This document shows, one piece after another, positions 49,462-58,637 of a stretch of DNA of 64,000 nt. Source of the DNA: Gemmatimonadota bacterium (lineage in GTDB: Bacteria; Gemmatimonadota; Gemmatimonadetes; Longimicrobiales; Gaopeijiaceae); the NCBI GenBank assembly GCA_016873995.1, contig VGVR01000008.1, positions 48,768-112,767 of the forward strand, written 5' to 3'. Numbering within the stretch: the stretch's first letter is position 1; each line of letters opens with the position of its first letter. The position numbers were made by a program, and so were the translations under genes. Under the pieces are notes generated by a model that saw nothing but the letters and a program-made list of their open reading frames with translations, was not told the origin of the DNA and did no database searches.

Positions 49462-50850
49462 TCATCGAGAGGCGATAGGCACCGGGCGAGCTTGAGCGCG
49501 CTCCCGCGCCTCGAGCATCTCCTGGAAGTCCTCGTCCGGGATGTAGGTCATCCCGAAACGGATGTGCGCCATCTCGCTCACGCTCCGCCGACCGTACACC
49601 ACCCACTGGTCGACGTCGGGATTCGACGGGTTGTCCGACGTGTTGTCCATGAGCGACGAGGAGACGATCACCGTGCCCTTGGGCAGGAGCGGCTGTGCCG
49701 AGTCCTCGTACACGTGCGTCGTGTGCCAGAGGTGGTTCCAGTTGATCTTGTTGATGACTTCGCGACGCCCGTCCGGATAGATCGCTTCCATCATCTGGTA
49801 GCCGCCGCGGAGGTGCATGTGCCCGCGGATGCTGTGGATGCGCGCGTTCTCTCTCAGGACGAAATAGGCACGGAGCTCCTGGTAGCCGTTCGGCGGGATC
49901 AACATGTCCGTGTAACGGGGCAGGCCGATGCTCGCGCTCTCGCCCGAGTTGAACGAGGTCTCGTCCCGCGTCGCGTACTTGGGCGTCTCGCCCTCCGGCC
50001 ACAGCCAGATTCCGAGCTGCACCTTCGCCTCGACCTCTTCACCGATCGGGTAGAGGTGGAGCGAGAAGGTCATCATGTCGTCCGCTCGGATGAGCTTGCC
50101 CGAGTCATTTGGGTACAGATCGAAGCGCTTTCCGACCGCCGCGTCCGTGAGTCCGCCGTCGCCGCCCGAGGTATTCTCGGTTGCGGCCGGCCTCAGGCCG
50201 ACGTTCACGTGGTGGAAGACGTACGCGCTCTGCTGGTCGCCGGGCCGCGTCTCGATGGCGCGAATCCAGCGCTCCCCGATGAGGGGCCGGTCGAGGATGC
50301 TCGAGAGGGCAACATCCGGCTCGAACCACTGGTCGCCGCTCGCCGCGGGAACCAAGTACGTCGGTGCGGTGACGATCAGGTCGGGTGGGCCGTAGTTCAG
50401 CTCTTCCTCGAGCTGCCAGTATTCGTGCGCCGGCCTCCACGCCTGCGGCGGCTGGATCTTGGACGGATCACCCATCGGCGTGCCCTGGTCCACCCAGGCA
50501 GTGATGGTCGCGATCTGCTCGTCCGTGAGCGTCGGGTCGTTCTTGAACTCTTGGATGCCGACCGTACGATCGAGGTACCAGCCCGGGGGCATGGCGCGCG
50601 TCTCGACCGCCTGACGGATGCGGGTGGCATACCGGCGCACCTGCTCGTACGTCTCGAGCGCCATCGGGGCTGCCGTGCCCGGATGGTGGCAGGTGACACA
50701 GTTCTCCCGGAAGATGGGCGCCACGTCGTCCGCGTATGTCATCTCGCGAACTTCGTTGCTCGCGAAAGACACCTGTGCGCTCGTGAACTGCGGCCAGGCG
50801 AGCGCTGCGAGCAGGATACTCAGCGCGGCGAGACCTTTCTGTCTGGTCAT
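49462..50850 (-). CDS. Cytochrome c fused to a copper type II monooxygenase-like domain
   Basis: 462 aa with a signal peptide (LAALSILLAALAWPQFTSAQ). N-terminal cytochrome domain: one haem motif CVTCH at 51-55, and MPPGW as likely methionine ligand. From about residue 170 the sequence resembles the jelly-roll pair of copper type II ascorbate-dependent monooxygenases (PHM/DBH type). Candidate copper ligands are the histidines of FHHVNV and SLHLYPIGE in the first half, and RGHMHLRGG and the Met of MAHIRFGMTY in the second. It lies 10 bp after the gene at 50861 and is followed by a strong terminator. A periplasmic enzyme in which the haem domain supplies electrons to a copper site is inferred; the substrate is unknown. 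Confidence 0.68.
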   Translation of the reverse strand: MTRQKGLAALSILLAALAWPQFTSAQVSFASNEVREMTYADDVAPIFRENCVTCHHPGTAAPMALETYEQVRRYATRIRQAVETRAMPPGWYLDRTVGIQEFKNDPTLTDEQIATITAWVDQGTPMGDPSKIQPPQAWRPAHEYWQLEEELNYGPPDLIVTAPTYLVPAASGDQWFEPDVALSSILDRPLIGERWIRAIETRPGDQQSAYVFHHVNVGLRPAATENTSGGDGGLTDAAVGKRFDLYPNDSGKLIRADDMMTFSLHLYPIGEEVEAKVQLGIWLWPEGETPKYATRDETSFNSGESASIGLPRYTDMLIPPNGYQELRAYFVLRENARIHSIRGHMHLRGGYQMMEAIYPDGRREVINKINWNHLWHTTHVYEDSAQPLLPKGTVIVSSSLMDNTSDNPSNPDVDQWVVYGRRSVSEMAHIRFGMTYIPDEDFQEMLEARERAQARPVPIASR

Positions 50851-50860
50851 CTCTCTCTCC

Positions 50861-51805
50861 TTAATTGGTGACGTTGACGGTCACCCACCCGTTGGTCCAA
50901 CAACAATGGTACTCGAAACTGTTTCTGAGCGTCTCGATCGAATTCACCAGGAGGACGTACTGGCCGGGCTCGCTGAACGTGACTTGCGTGCGGCCCACTC
51001 CCTCCAGGTTCGTCAGGGGTATCTCGACCTCGTCTTCGCTGAATTCAACTCGTGCCGGCCCTGAATAGAGCATCCACCAGAGCCAGCTCGCCTCACGCGC
51101 CCTCTCGTTGATGGTCTCGCCGGCGTTCACGTAGACGGGGATCTCGAGCGGTCGGCCCACGCGCGCGCTCATCGTAGAGCGAGCGCCAGTGAGGCCATGC
51201 GACCAGGGCGCGTTGGGGTCGAGCCGCATCTTCGGAGCGTAGGCTCCGGCGTTGGCCGACACCGCACGCGCCGGGGCGACCGGCGTCTCGACGATGTACC
51301 CCGGTACGGTGATGTGCCCCGGCACCGTGTAGGTCTCTCCGTGGTTACGGAGCGTCCACGTCACGCGCTGATCGCCGAAATCCTTCGGCACCCGAACCAT
51401 GAAGACGTTCCAGGGCCGGCGAATGACGCGGTGGATCGGCCGGAAGTACGTCGGCTGCTGGCCGTTTAACTGGGCCGGCTCGAGGAAGTTGTCGGGACCG
51501 ACCGGAATGAGGAGGTCTTCCTCGAGATTGAAGCTGATGTAGCCGAACGAAAGCGTGTAGCTGCTGTCCGGGTTCTGGAACCACCCCTCGAATACCGGGA
51601 CGACCGGCCGGCCGGAGGCGCGGATCATCTGTGGCTGATAGGCCGGTGAGTTGTTGGGTACCAGGCGGTACCGGTCGAACCCGACGCAATTGGCCGCGGT
51701 ATCTCGGCAGACGGTCGGATCCTGGGCCACCAGCTGCGCGGGCAGCCCGGCGCAGATCACTGCGCCGAGAATCGTCCAACGAGAGAGGATGTGCACACCC
51801 CGCAT
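50861..51805 (-). CDS. Secreted protein of unknown function
   Basis: 314 aa from the ATG at 51805, which follows CTGGAGA; the in-frame start at 51856 is less good. Signal peptide (WTILGAVICAGLPAQLVAQ). The mature part has early cysteines (TVCRDTAANCVGFDRYRLVPNN), a beta-rich domain with many Trp/Tyr/Pro residues, an Ig-like segment (VTFSEPGQYVLLVNSIETL) and a C-terminal YHCCWTNGWVTVNVTN. No catalytic motif is seen. Encoded directly before the cytochrome/copper protein (10 bp), so it is probably its partner or chaperone. I cannot name a family. Confidence 0.6.
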   Translation of the reverse strand: MRGVHILSRWTILGAVICAGLPAQLVAQDPTVCRDTAANCVGFDRYRLVPNNSPAYQPQMIRASGRPVVPVFEGWFQNPDSSYTLSFGYISFNLEEDLLIPVGPDNFLEPAQLNGQQPTYFRPIHRVIRRPWNVFMVRVPKDFGDQRVTWTLRNHGETYTVPGHITVPGYIVETPVAPARAVSANAGAYAPKMRLDPNAPWSHGLTGARSTMSARVGRPLEIPVYVNAGETINERAREASWLWWMLYSGPARVEFSEDEVEIPLTNLEGVGRTQVTFSEPGQYVLLVNSIETLRNSFEYHCCWTNGWVTVNVTN

Positions 51806-51912
51806 AGCGTATTCTCCAGTCCAGCAAGTATGTGGGCTGGACGCCTCGTGCCGCAAGCCAGACCCGGGGGGGCACCCACGAAGTATGGGACCCCTGGCCA
51901 GGCCTTTTTGTT

Positions 51913-51937
51913 GACGGACGCCCGCGTGGGCGCCGTC
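51913..51937 (-). terminator. Hairpin after the NHL lipoprotein gene
   Basis: GACGG(A)CGCCC (51913-51923) and GGGCGCCGTC (51928-51937) pair with one bulged base. It lies directly after the stop of the NHL gene on the minus strand; the following bases are A-rich instead of T-rich on that strand, so it is at best a weak intrinsic terminator. Confidence 0.45.
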
Positions 51938-51938
51938 C

Positions 51939-53144
51939 CTAGTTCGGGGAGGTGCCGCTCAGCACCCATTTCTGGGTGCGCTTCCGGGTCCCTCCGATGT
52001 TGTTGACCTCTACGGTGTACAGGTTGCCCTGCGAATCGGCGGTCATGTCGTGGAGGATGTACATCTCGCCGAGCTCGTCGCCGTGCTGCCCGAAGCGGGT
52101 CAGCTCCTGGAGCGTCCGGCGGTCGAGGACGACCAGCTGGTGGTTGCTCCGCTCGTTCACGAAGAGCCAGCGCTGCTCGGGGTCCGACGAGAAGGCGGTC
52201 TTGCTGACGGACTGATGCGCTCGGGCCGTCGCCTCGATCAGCTCGGTCGTGGGCTCGCCGAACGAGGTGTCGTTGGCGCGTGCTGCCATCACGGCCGGAT
52301 CGGGGTCTGGATAGCGGCCCATCGGCTTCTCGTAGAGGAACTCGCCGTCCGTCGTGAAGACCTGGAGCCTCATTCCTCCGCGGTCAGAGACGTAGACGAG
52401 GCCGTCGCGCGAGATACGCACTCCGTGCACGAGGTTGAAATGCCTGGGGTCGAACTCCGCTTCGTCGGGCGTCGGGTCGGTGGGCGCATTCCCGTAGGCG
52501 CCCCACATGCGCCTGTACGCCCCCGAAGCGGCGTCGAAGACGATGATGCGCCGGTTCCCGTAGCCGTCGGCGACGAAAGCCTCGTTCGTCTCGGGGTGGA
52601 CGTACACGTCGGCGGCCTGGTTCAGGTTGGCAGTGTCGGTGTTGCCCTGGCTGGCCCCGCGCTTGCCGATCTGGAGCAGGAAGCGGCCATCGCGGGTGAA
52701 CTTGAGGATCTGATGGTCGCCGTTTCCGCTTCCAGTGATCCACACGTTGCCTTGGTGGTCCACGTGGATGCCGTGCTCGGTATCCGGCCACTCGAACTCC
52801 TGTGACGCGACGTAGTCCGGGCCGCCCCATCCCTGGACGTAGGTGCCCGCAGCGTCGAACTCCATGACAGCCGGCGCAGCCCGGTCCTTGTCGGCTTCGA
52901 CGACCGTGCGCGGACGATGCACGAGCCAGATGTGGTCCTGGTCGTCGGTCGCGAGCCCGGAGGCGAGCCCGAGGACCCAATTGTTGGGGAGCTGCGGCCA
53001 AGCAACGGCCGCGTATGCTGGGATGCCTGTCATGCCGCTCCCCGCGGCGTCGCGCGCATCGCCGTCATCCGACGCCTCCCCGCACGCAAGGCCCGTGGCG
53101 GCGAACCCAACTACGGCGAGTCGTGCCAGCGTCGATCCGTTCAT
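51939..53144 (-). CDS. NHL-repeat lipoprotein
   Basis: 401 aa from the ATG at 53144; the ORF can be read to 53882, but that part is antisense to the amidase. Signal peptide with lipobox TGLAC (Cys near residue 21). NHL/SMP-30-type propeller blades: HGIHVDHQGNVWITGSGNGDHQILKFTRDGRFLLQIG, AADVYVHPETNEAFVADGYGNRRIIVFDAASG, VHGVRISRDGLVYVSDRGGMRLQVFTTDGEFLYE and MTADSQGNLYTVEVNN. Similar to peptidylglycine-alpha-amidating-lyase-type propellers. Together with the copper-monooxygenase-like protein two genes on, this recalls the PHM plus PAL pair of animals, but the lyase's metal ligands were not traced, so this is only suggestive. Confidence 0.75.
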   Translation of the reverse strand: MNGSTLARLAVVGFAATGLACGEASDDGDARDAAGSGMTGIPAYAAVAWPQLPNNWVLGLASGLATDDQDHIWLVHRPRTVVEADKDRAAPAVMEFDAAGTYVQGWGGPDYVASQEFEWPDTEHGIHVDHQGNVWITGSGNGDHQILKFTRDGRFLLQIGKRGASQGNTDTANLNQAADVYVHPETNEAFVADGYGNRRIIVFDAASGAYRRMWGAYGNAPTDPTPDEAEFDPRHFNLVHGVRISRDGLVYVSDRGGMRLQVFTTDGEFLYEKPMGRYPDPDPAVMAARANDTSFGEPTTELIEATARAHQSVSKTAFSSDPEQRWLFVNERSNHQLVVLDRRTLQELTRFGQHGDELGEMYILHDMTADSQGNLYTVEVNNIGGTRKRTQKWVLSGTSPN

Positions 53145-53272
53145 TTTCTGTCCGAGCTCCTGCGCGACGAGCGCTGTTTCCAGGAGGCGCCAACATCCGA
53201 TGCGTTTCCCGGGGCCGCAAGCGCGCGGCCGCGGGCGCCGTGCCTCAGCGGGGCACACGTCCCGACCAGAGC

Positions 53273-54682
53273 CTATCTGGCTGTCGGTGGCACTCCCAGC
53301 CGCACGGCGGCCGTACCCAACACGCGCTCGCACGCGAGTGCCGCACCGAGGAGTGCCTCGTCGTGGCCGCCTCGCCCGACGAGCTGGAGCCCGACCGGCA
53401 GGTTGGCGTCGTCGAGCCCTGCGGGAATACTGATGCCGGTGAGGCCGAGGACGCTCACCGGGTAATGCGGCCGCAGGACTGCACGATTGACCTGCGCGTA
53501 CAGGCCGAGGTCGCCCAACTCCGAAACCGGGGGTGGCGTAATGATGTTGGCGGGGAGAGCGAGCACGTCGGCCCGGCTGAAGAGCGCCGCCGCCTCGGCG
53601 ACGAGCCGCCGGTGGCGCGCGAGCGCGTCGAGATAGAGCGGGTCGTCGGGCCGGGGCGCGTGGCTGAGCCGCTCGCGGATGATCGGGGCGAGCTGCTCGA
53701 GCCAGCCGGGAAGTTCCCGGTCGAGGAACGCTCGCAGCTCGGTCGCGGCCAGCGGGCGCTGGGCGAGCGCGACCTCGAAGCCGTCGTCCAGCAAGTTGCC
53801 GTCGATCTCGACGAGCACGGCGCCGTGCGCCTCCAGGTCCGCGAGCGCCACCTCGAGCACGTCCTTGATGTCGGCCTGGCATTCCTCCCAGATGTCACAT
53901 CGCGGCACGGCGATGCGCATGCCGCGGAGCGGGGTGCGCTCGAGCTGGGCGAGGAGCGCGCGTGGATCACCCCACTTCGGATCCACGGAGCCGAAGAACC
54001 AGGCCGTGTCCTCGACGGTGCGCGCGAGCGCGCCGACCGTGTCGAGCGTGCTGCTAAGCGGCACCACGCCGGCGGTCGGCCAGCGCCCGAGGCTGGTGCG
54101 CATGCCGACGTTGCCGGTAAGCGCCGCCGGGACGCGAATGGAGCCGCCCGTGTCGGATCCCAGCGCGAGCAGGGCGGACCCTTCGCACAAGCTCACGCCC
54201 GCGCCCGCCGACGAGCCACCGGGGATGCGGTGCGTATCCGCGTCCCAGGGATTCCAGGGCGTTTCCCAGTGCGGGTTGATGCCGACCCCGCCGAACGCGA
54301 GCTCGACGGTGTGGGTCTTGCCGACGATGCATGCGCCGGCCGCCCGGATGCGCGCGACCAACCAGGCATCGTGCGACCACTTCTCGGGCAGCTGCTTGGA
54401 GGTGCCGGCGAACGTGGGCAGGCCGTCCACGCCATAGAGGTCCTTTGCGGACACCGGCACGCCCGCGAGGGGACCGACCGGTCGGCCTGCCGCGAGCGCC
54501 CGGTCGACCTCGCCGGCTGCGGCCAGCGCGCGGTCTCCGTCCCAGAGCTTGTAGGCCCGCAGGCGGTCGCCGAAGCGCGCGTGCCTCGCGAGCGCAGCCG
54601 ACACGACCTCTACGGCGGATATACTCCGCTCCCGCAGTCCGGCCGCGAGCCCGGGCAGCGAAAGAGCGAGCGGATCGCTCAT
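53273..54682 (-). CDS. Amidase signature family enzyme
   Basis: 469 aa, cytoplasmic. The Ser-cisSer-Lys triad is visible: Lys80 (GVPVSAKDLYGVDG), the cis-Ser within GGSSAGAGVSL (157/158) and nucleophile Ser181 (LGSDTGGSIRVPAAL). GNVGMRTSLGRWPTAGVVPLSSTLDTVGALART is the usual following block, and PVSVLGLTGISIPAGLDDANLPVGLQLVG the C-terminal one. It hydrolyses an amide, for example a small amide, N-acyl compound or carbamate; a GatA role is unlikely because no gatB or gatC is nearby. Its start overlaps the yajQ stop by 4 bp. Confidence 0.88.
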   Translation of the reverse strand: MSDPLALSLPGLAAGLRERSISAVEVVSAALARHARFGDRLRAYKLWDGDRALAAAGEVDRALAAGRPVGPLAGVPVSAKDLYGVDGLPTFAGTSKQLPEKWSHDAWLVARIRAAGACIVGKTHTVELAFGGVGINPHWETPWNPWDADTHRIPGGSSAGAGVSLCEGSALLALGSDTGGSIRVPAALTGNVGMRTSLGRWPTAGVVPLSSTLDTVGALARTVEDTAWFFGSVDPKWGDPRALLAQLERTPLRGMRIAVPRCDIWEECQADIKDVLEVALADLEAHGAVLVEIDGNLLDDGFEVALAQRPLAATELRAFLDRELPGWLEQLAPIIRERLSHAPRPDDPLYLDALARHRRLVAEAAALFSRADVLALPANIITPPPVSELGDLGLYAQVNRAVLRPHYPVSVLGLTGISIPAGLDDANLPVGLQLVGRGGHDEALLGAALACERVLGTAAVRLGVPPTAR

Positions 54683-55179
54683 CTGTAGTTGCCGAACTGG
54701 AGCTCGACGCCGTAGTCGCGCGCCTTCAGGAAGCGAATGACGTCCTGCAGCTCGTCGCGCGAAGGTGACGTAACCCGGAGCTCTTCGCCCTGGATGGCGA
54801 CCTGCACCTTCTTGAAGCCGCCCTCCTTCACCTCTTTGACGATCTTCTTCGCCGTCTCCTGGTCGATGCCGTTCTTGAGCTTCACGAGCTGGCGCGCCCG
54901 GCCCAGCCCGCCGATCTCGACCTTACCCTCGTCCACGTTCTTCAGAGGCACCTGACGCCGGGTGAGCTTCTCGCGCAGGATGCCGAGGAGCTGCTTGAGT
55001 CGGAACTCGTCGTCGGCGTCGAGCTTGATGGCCAGTGCGGCGCGGTCCAGCTCTAGCGTGCACTTGGTGCCCTTGAAGTCGTAGCGGGTCTGCGACTCCT
55101 TGATCGCCTGGTTGACCGCGTTGTCGACCTCCTGGATGTCGACGCCGGTCGAGATATCGAAGGATTGCTTGCTCGCCAT
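54679..55179 (-). CDS. yajQ: YajQ family nucleotide-binding protein
   Basis: 166 aa, the normal YajQ/DUF520 size. The ferredoxin-like double fold is seen in MASKQSFDISTGVDIQEVDNAVNQA, YDFKGTKCTLEL, LGILREKLTRRQVPLKNVD and KVQVAIQGEELRVTSPSRDELQDVI. It ends in DYGVELQFGNYR, the classic YajQ C-terminus. Homologues bind nucleic acid or cyclic di-GMP. It is the first gene of a pair with the amidase. Confidence 0.95.
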   Translation of the reverse strand: MASKQSFDISTGVDIQEVDNAVNQAIKESQTRYDFKGTKCTLELDRAALAIKLDADDEFRLKQLLGILREKLTRRQVPLKNVDEGKVEIGGLGRARQLVKLKNGIDQETAKKIVKEVKEGGFKKVQVAIQGEELRVTSPSRDELQDVIRFLKARDYGVELQFGNYR

Positions 55180-55257
55180 GGGTCGGTCTGGGCGGAAGGG
55201 TGCGGGGAGGGGAGGGGGATCGTATCGTGAGGTCGTCCGCTTCGGGAGGGCAGGGGG

Positions 55258-55434
55258 ATGCGCAGATCGATGGAGGCGCTAGTGCTGGGGGGCGCCACGT
55301 GCGTGGTGGCCGCGTGCGGGGGCGAGGGCGGTGTGCCGGTTGGCGGGGCGCTCGACGAGATGACCGTCGAGGCGTACGCCAGCGAGACGCAAGGCGCCCT
55401 GTCGGCGTGCTTCGGGTTCTGCCTGGCCGAGTGA
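55258..55434 (+). CDS. Very small lipoprotein (58 aa)
   Basis: ATG at 55258, directly behind GGGAGGGCAGGGGG, opens a 58-codon frame. The sequence MRRSMEALVLGGATCVVAAC is a short signal sequence with lipobox VVAAC (Cys20), then GGEGG linker and an acidic segment (LDEMTVEAYASETQG) ending in ACFGFCLAE with two cysteines. It is divergent from yajQ (78-bp gap) and ends 48 bp before the ADOP gene. No known family. Its good start region and lipobox argue for a real gene. Confidence 0.55.
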   Translation: MRRSMEALVLGGATCVVAACGGEGGVPVGGALDEMTVEAYASETQGALSACFGFCLAE

Positions 55435-55482
55435 CCGCCGTCACGCGGTAGAGACCAAGCACCCGACGAGGGGGAGGGGAGG

Positions 55483-57933
55483 ATGGAGACGATGATTGGG
55501 GACATCCGCTACGCCGTGCGCAGCTTGCTGCGCGCGCCGCTCTTCGCAGTTGCGGCGGTGCTCACACTCGCCCTCGGGATCGGTGCGAACACGGCTGTGT
55601 TCAGCGTCGTGCGCGGCGTGCTGCTCCGTCCGCTTCCGCACGCCGACGGCGAACGGCTGGTTTACCTGAGGCAGTCGGCGGAGCTCGCCGGGATCGACAA
55701 CGCGCTCTTCTCGGTTCCGTAGATCATCGACCTGCGTGAGGCGGACGCCTTCACGGGGATCGGGGAGTTCTCGGTCAGCAGCTACAACCTGACCGCGCGC
55801 GGTGAGCCGGCGCAGGTTCTCGCCGGGATCGTCTCGGGGAACTACTTCGACGTCATGGGGCTCCGCCCCGAGACCGGCCGCGTTTTCGGCGCGGGTGACG
55901 ACGGCGCGGCCGCGGCGCCCGTGATCGTGCTGACGTACGACTACTGGATGCGTGCGTTCGGCGGCGATCCAGGCGTCGTGGACGAAGTGGTCGATCTCGG
56001 GGGGACCGCCGCCACCATCGTCGGCGTGGTGCAGCAGGTCCCGCAGTATCCAGAGGATACGGACCTCCTCGTCAACATGGTGACCAGCCCCCACCACCTG
56101 AGCGCGACCATGGTGCACGGCCGCACGCACCGCATGACGGCAGTGTTCGCCCGGCTCGGCCCGGGCAGCAGCGTGGAGCAGGCCCAGGCCGAGATCGACG
56201 GCATCGCCTCGCGGATGATGTCGGCGAACCCGAAGGCTTACGAAACGGCCGCCGGTTACCGCGTGCGCGTGAGGCCCCTCGCGGAGATCCTCACCGAGCG
56301 GGCCACCGGCACCATCTACTTGCTCTGGACCACCGCCGCGTTCGTGCTGCTGATCGCGCTCGCGAGCGTGGCCAACCTCGTGCTCACCCGCTCGATCCGT
56401 CGCGAGCGCGAGTTGGTGGTGCGCGTGGCCTTGGGCGCTGGCACGTCGCGGCTACGGCGGCTGCTGCTCGTCGAGAGCGTGTCGCTCGCCATCGCAGGAT
56501 CGGCGCTCGGCTTCGTGGTCGCGCTGGCCGGCACGAACGTGCTCACCACGTTCGCCGCGCGCTTCACGCCGCGCGCGACCGAGATCGCGCTCGACGGCTC
56601 GGTGCTCGCCTTCACCATAGGGGTGGCCGCCGTCGTCGCCCTCGCGCTGGCCTGGGCACCGTCGCTTCCTGGCGCGACGTCCGGCTCGGGAGCGTCGCTG
56701 GCCGCCGCGGGCACGCGGACGACGGCCAGCAGGAAGTACCGCCGCATGCAGCGCGGCCTGGTGGTCGCGCAGGTGGCGCTCTCGGTCACCCTGCTCACCG
56801 GCGCTGGTCTCCTCGTGCGCACGCTGGTGAACCTGTACGGCGTCGACGTGGGCGCCGACCTCGACGGAGTGCTCACGGTAGAGGTGCCGCTCGCCGGTAC
56901 AGGACGATCGAGCCCGGAGGTCCGACTCGCGTACGAGAGCATGCGCACGCAGATCGCCGCGCTCCCGGGCGTCGTCGAGACGGGCGTCGGCTCTGCCGTG
57001 CCCCTGCGCGACAACGACTTCGAGCTCGAGGTCAAAGCGGAGGGTGTCGCCTTCAACCCCGACGAGCCGACGCCGCGGGCCGAGTATCGCACCGCGACGC
57101 CCGAGTATTTCCGCGCCACCGGCATCCCGCTGCTCGCCGGGCGCGAGTTCGAGTCTACCGACGAGAGCGGGGGAGCGCTCGTGGTGATCCTGAACCAAGC
57201 GGCGGTCGACGCGCTCTTCCCGGACCGCGACCCGATCTGTCAGCGCGTAGCCTGGACGGGCGACGTGCTCAACTTCATCCCCGTGTCCGGTGACTGGCGC
57301 ACCGTGGTGGGCGTGGTCGGAAACACCCGCTCCGCCTAGCTCGAGGCCGACGTGCGTCCGGCGATGTACCAGCCCTTTGCGCAGGAGGAAGTGTTCGCGG
57401 GCTCGCTCGTGGTTCGCTCGAGCACCGATCCGTCGACCCTGCTCGTTCCTGCGACCCAGGTCGTGCGACAGGTGGACCCGCGTGTGCCCATCGGCAAGGT
57501 GGGCACCCTCGCCGAGCTGCGCGACGAAAGCGTGTCCTCGCAGCGCATCAACGCGCTGCTGGTCTCAGGCTTCGGCGCCGTGGCGCTCTTGATCGCCGCA
57601 GTGGGGCTCGCCGGCGTGCTGGGGTTCTCCGCCAGTCAGCGAATCAACGAGATCGGCGTGCGCATGAGCCTCGGCGCCCACCCGAGCCAAGTGCGCCGGA
57701 TGATCGTGCTCGAAGGTGCGACCCTGCTCGCGATCGGGCTCGTGATGGGCGGCCTCGCCTCGGTGTTCGCGACCGGCGTGGTCGAGGGGATGCTCTTCGG
57801 TGTCACGCGCAACGACCCGACGACGCTCGCTGGGGTGGCGGCGCTGATGGCTCTCGTTGGCGTGACGGCGGCGTGGATCCCCGCGATGCGGGCGTCGAGT
57901 ATCCAGCCGGTCGAGGCGCTGCGGAGCGAGTAG
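55483..57933 (+). pseudogene. ADOP/MacB-type ABC permease, interrupted by two in-frame TAG codons
   Basis: One continuous reading frame of 817 codons, the size of ADOP permeases, broken by TAG at 55720 and again at 57337, with no frameshift. Translation on both sides is family-like: METMIGDIRYAVRSLLRAPLF and NTAVFSVVRGVLLRPLPH at the start, GNYFDVMGLRPETGRVF and ELVVRVALGAGTSRLRRLL in the middle, QRINEIGVRMSLGAHPSQVRRMI near the end, with FtsX helices in both halves. Expected residues at the two stops are Glu (FSVP-E-IIDLRE and TRSA-E-LEADVRPAMYQP), so both fit GAG to TAG changes. The gene's natural end and several neighbours also use TAG as stop, so recoding is unlikely. No ATPase gene is nearby. 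Confidence 0.85.
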
Positions 57934-58008
57934 GGCCGCGGAACCCCCCGCCGCGAGCGTGCCATCAGTTGCGTGCAGGGGCGCGGTGGAGGAACTGGAC
58001 CGGTGCGC

Positions 58009-58335
58009 CTACTCGCAGCCCGTTGCGATGGCAAGTGCGGCACACACTGCCGCCATCGTCTGCGGGGACGCGGACCCGACGAATCGTTCGAGGCGATCTT
58101 TGTCTACCGTTTGGACGTGATCGAGGTTGATCGCCGACCTCTGCTTGAGCCCCTCGTCGACGCCCACGATGACCTCGCTGGGCGCGCCGCGAATCGCGGT
58201 CGTGATCGGCGCGACCATGACCGTTCGTAGAAGTCCGATGACGTCGTTTCGACTGAGCACGAGAACGGGACGGCGCTTGTCGGGGGGCGTGAACTCCAGC
58301 AGCCAGATCTCGCCGCGCCTTATTCCTCGGGCCAT
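58009..58335 (-). CDS. MazF/PemK-family toxin
   Basis: 108 aa from the ATG at 58335. The MazF plan is clear: IRRGEIWLLEFTP (first strand with the RGEIW motif), RRPVLVLSRNDVIGL, VMVAPITTAIRGAPSEV and EGLKQRSAINLDHVQTVDKDRLERFVG. MazF-type proteins are sequence-specific mRNA interferases held inactive by an antitoxin. It overlaps the antitoxin gene by 16 bp, so translation is coupled. The longer open frame upstream is in the wrong context (antisense to other genes) and was rejected. Confidence 0.88.
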   Translation of the reverse strand: MARGIRRGEIWLLEFTPPDKRRPVLVLSRNDVIGLLRTVMVAPITTAIRGAPSEVIVGVDEGLKQRSAINLDHVQTVDKDRLERFVGSASPQTMAAVCAALAIATGCE

Positions 58336-58553
58336 GTCCCTTGGTCTTCCCAAGCCGCGAAACTTTCTCCGAGTCCGGCGCCATCGCCGTAAGCGCGCTC
58401 GTACCGCTCGCGGACAAGCAGCTTTCGACGCCGCTCGAGGTACTCGGCCAACGCGCGTCGCAGCACCGCGGATCGCCCGTCTCGCGCGGCTTCCTCTGTG
58501 CGGTCCAGCTCGGCCAAGAGGCCTGGGTCCATCATGATCTGTATGGCTTTCAT
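58320..58553 (-). CDS. Ribbon-helix-helix antitoxin (MazE-like)
   Basis: 77 aa. N-terminal MKAIQIMMDPGLLAELDRTEEAARDGRSAVLRRALAEYLERRRK is a ribbon-helix-helix DNA-binding domain (strand, helix, RS turn, helix). The acidic C-terminal tail (GLGESFAAWEDQGTWPEE) would wrap the toxin. It lies upstream of the MazF-like gene with overlap, in standard order. It has no ribosome-binding site, and its promoter ends six bases before the ATG, which suggests a leaderless mRNA. Confidence 0.85.
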   Translation of the reverse strand: MKAIQIMMDPGLLAELDRTEEAARDGRSAVLRRALAEYLERRRKLLVRERYERAYGDGAGLGESFAAWEDQGTWPEE

Positions 58554-58559
58554 ATGGAT

Positions 58560-58588
58560 ATTTTATGTCGATATAGGTGCGGAGACAA
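58560..58588 (-). promoter_or_regulatory. Promoter and operator candidate of the toxin-antitoxin operon
   Basis: On the minus strand TTGTCT (58588-58583) and TAAAAT (58565-58560) are 17 bp apart, a sigma-70-like promoter. The ATG at 58553 begins 7 bases after the -10, so the transcript should start at or next to it. Between the boxes lies the near-palindrome TATGTCGATATA (58564-58575), a plausible autorepression site. This AT-rich patch is exceptional in the window. Confidence 0.6.
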
Positions 58589-58637
58589 CTCGGTTGGTAC
58601 AGGCTCTGGACGCGCGGCGTGGCAGTTCCTCGCCCCC

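Noticed and set aside
55720..57339. Reassignment of TAG as a sense codon in the ADOP gene
   Set aside because: The same gene and neighbours, for example the PQQ gene ending at 31150 and the ABC remnant ending at 31709, use TAG as normal stop, so a genome-wide recoding is unlikely; I treat the gene as a pseudogene.
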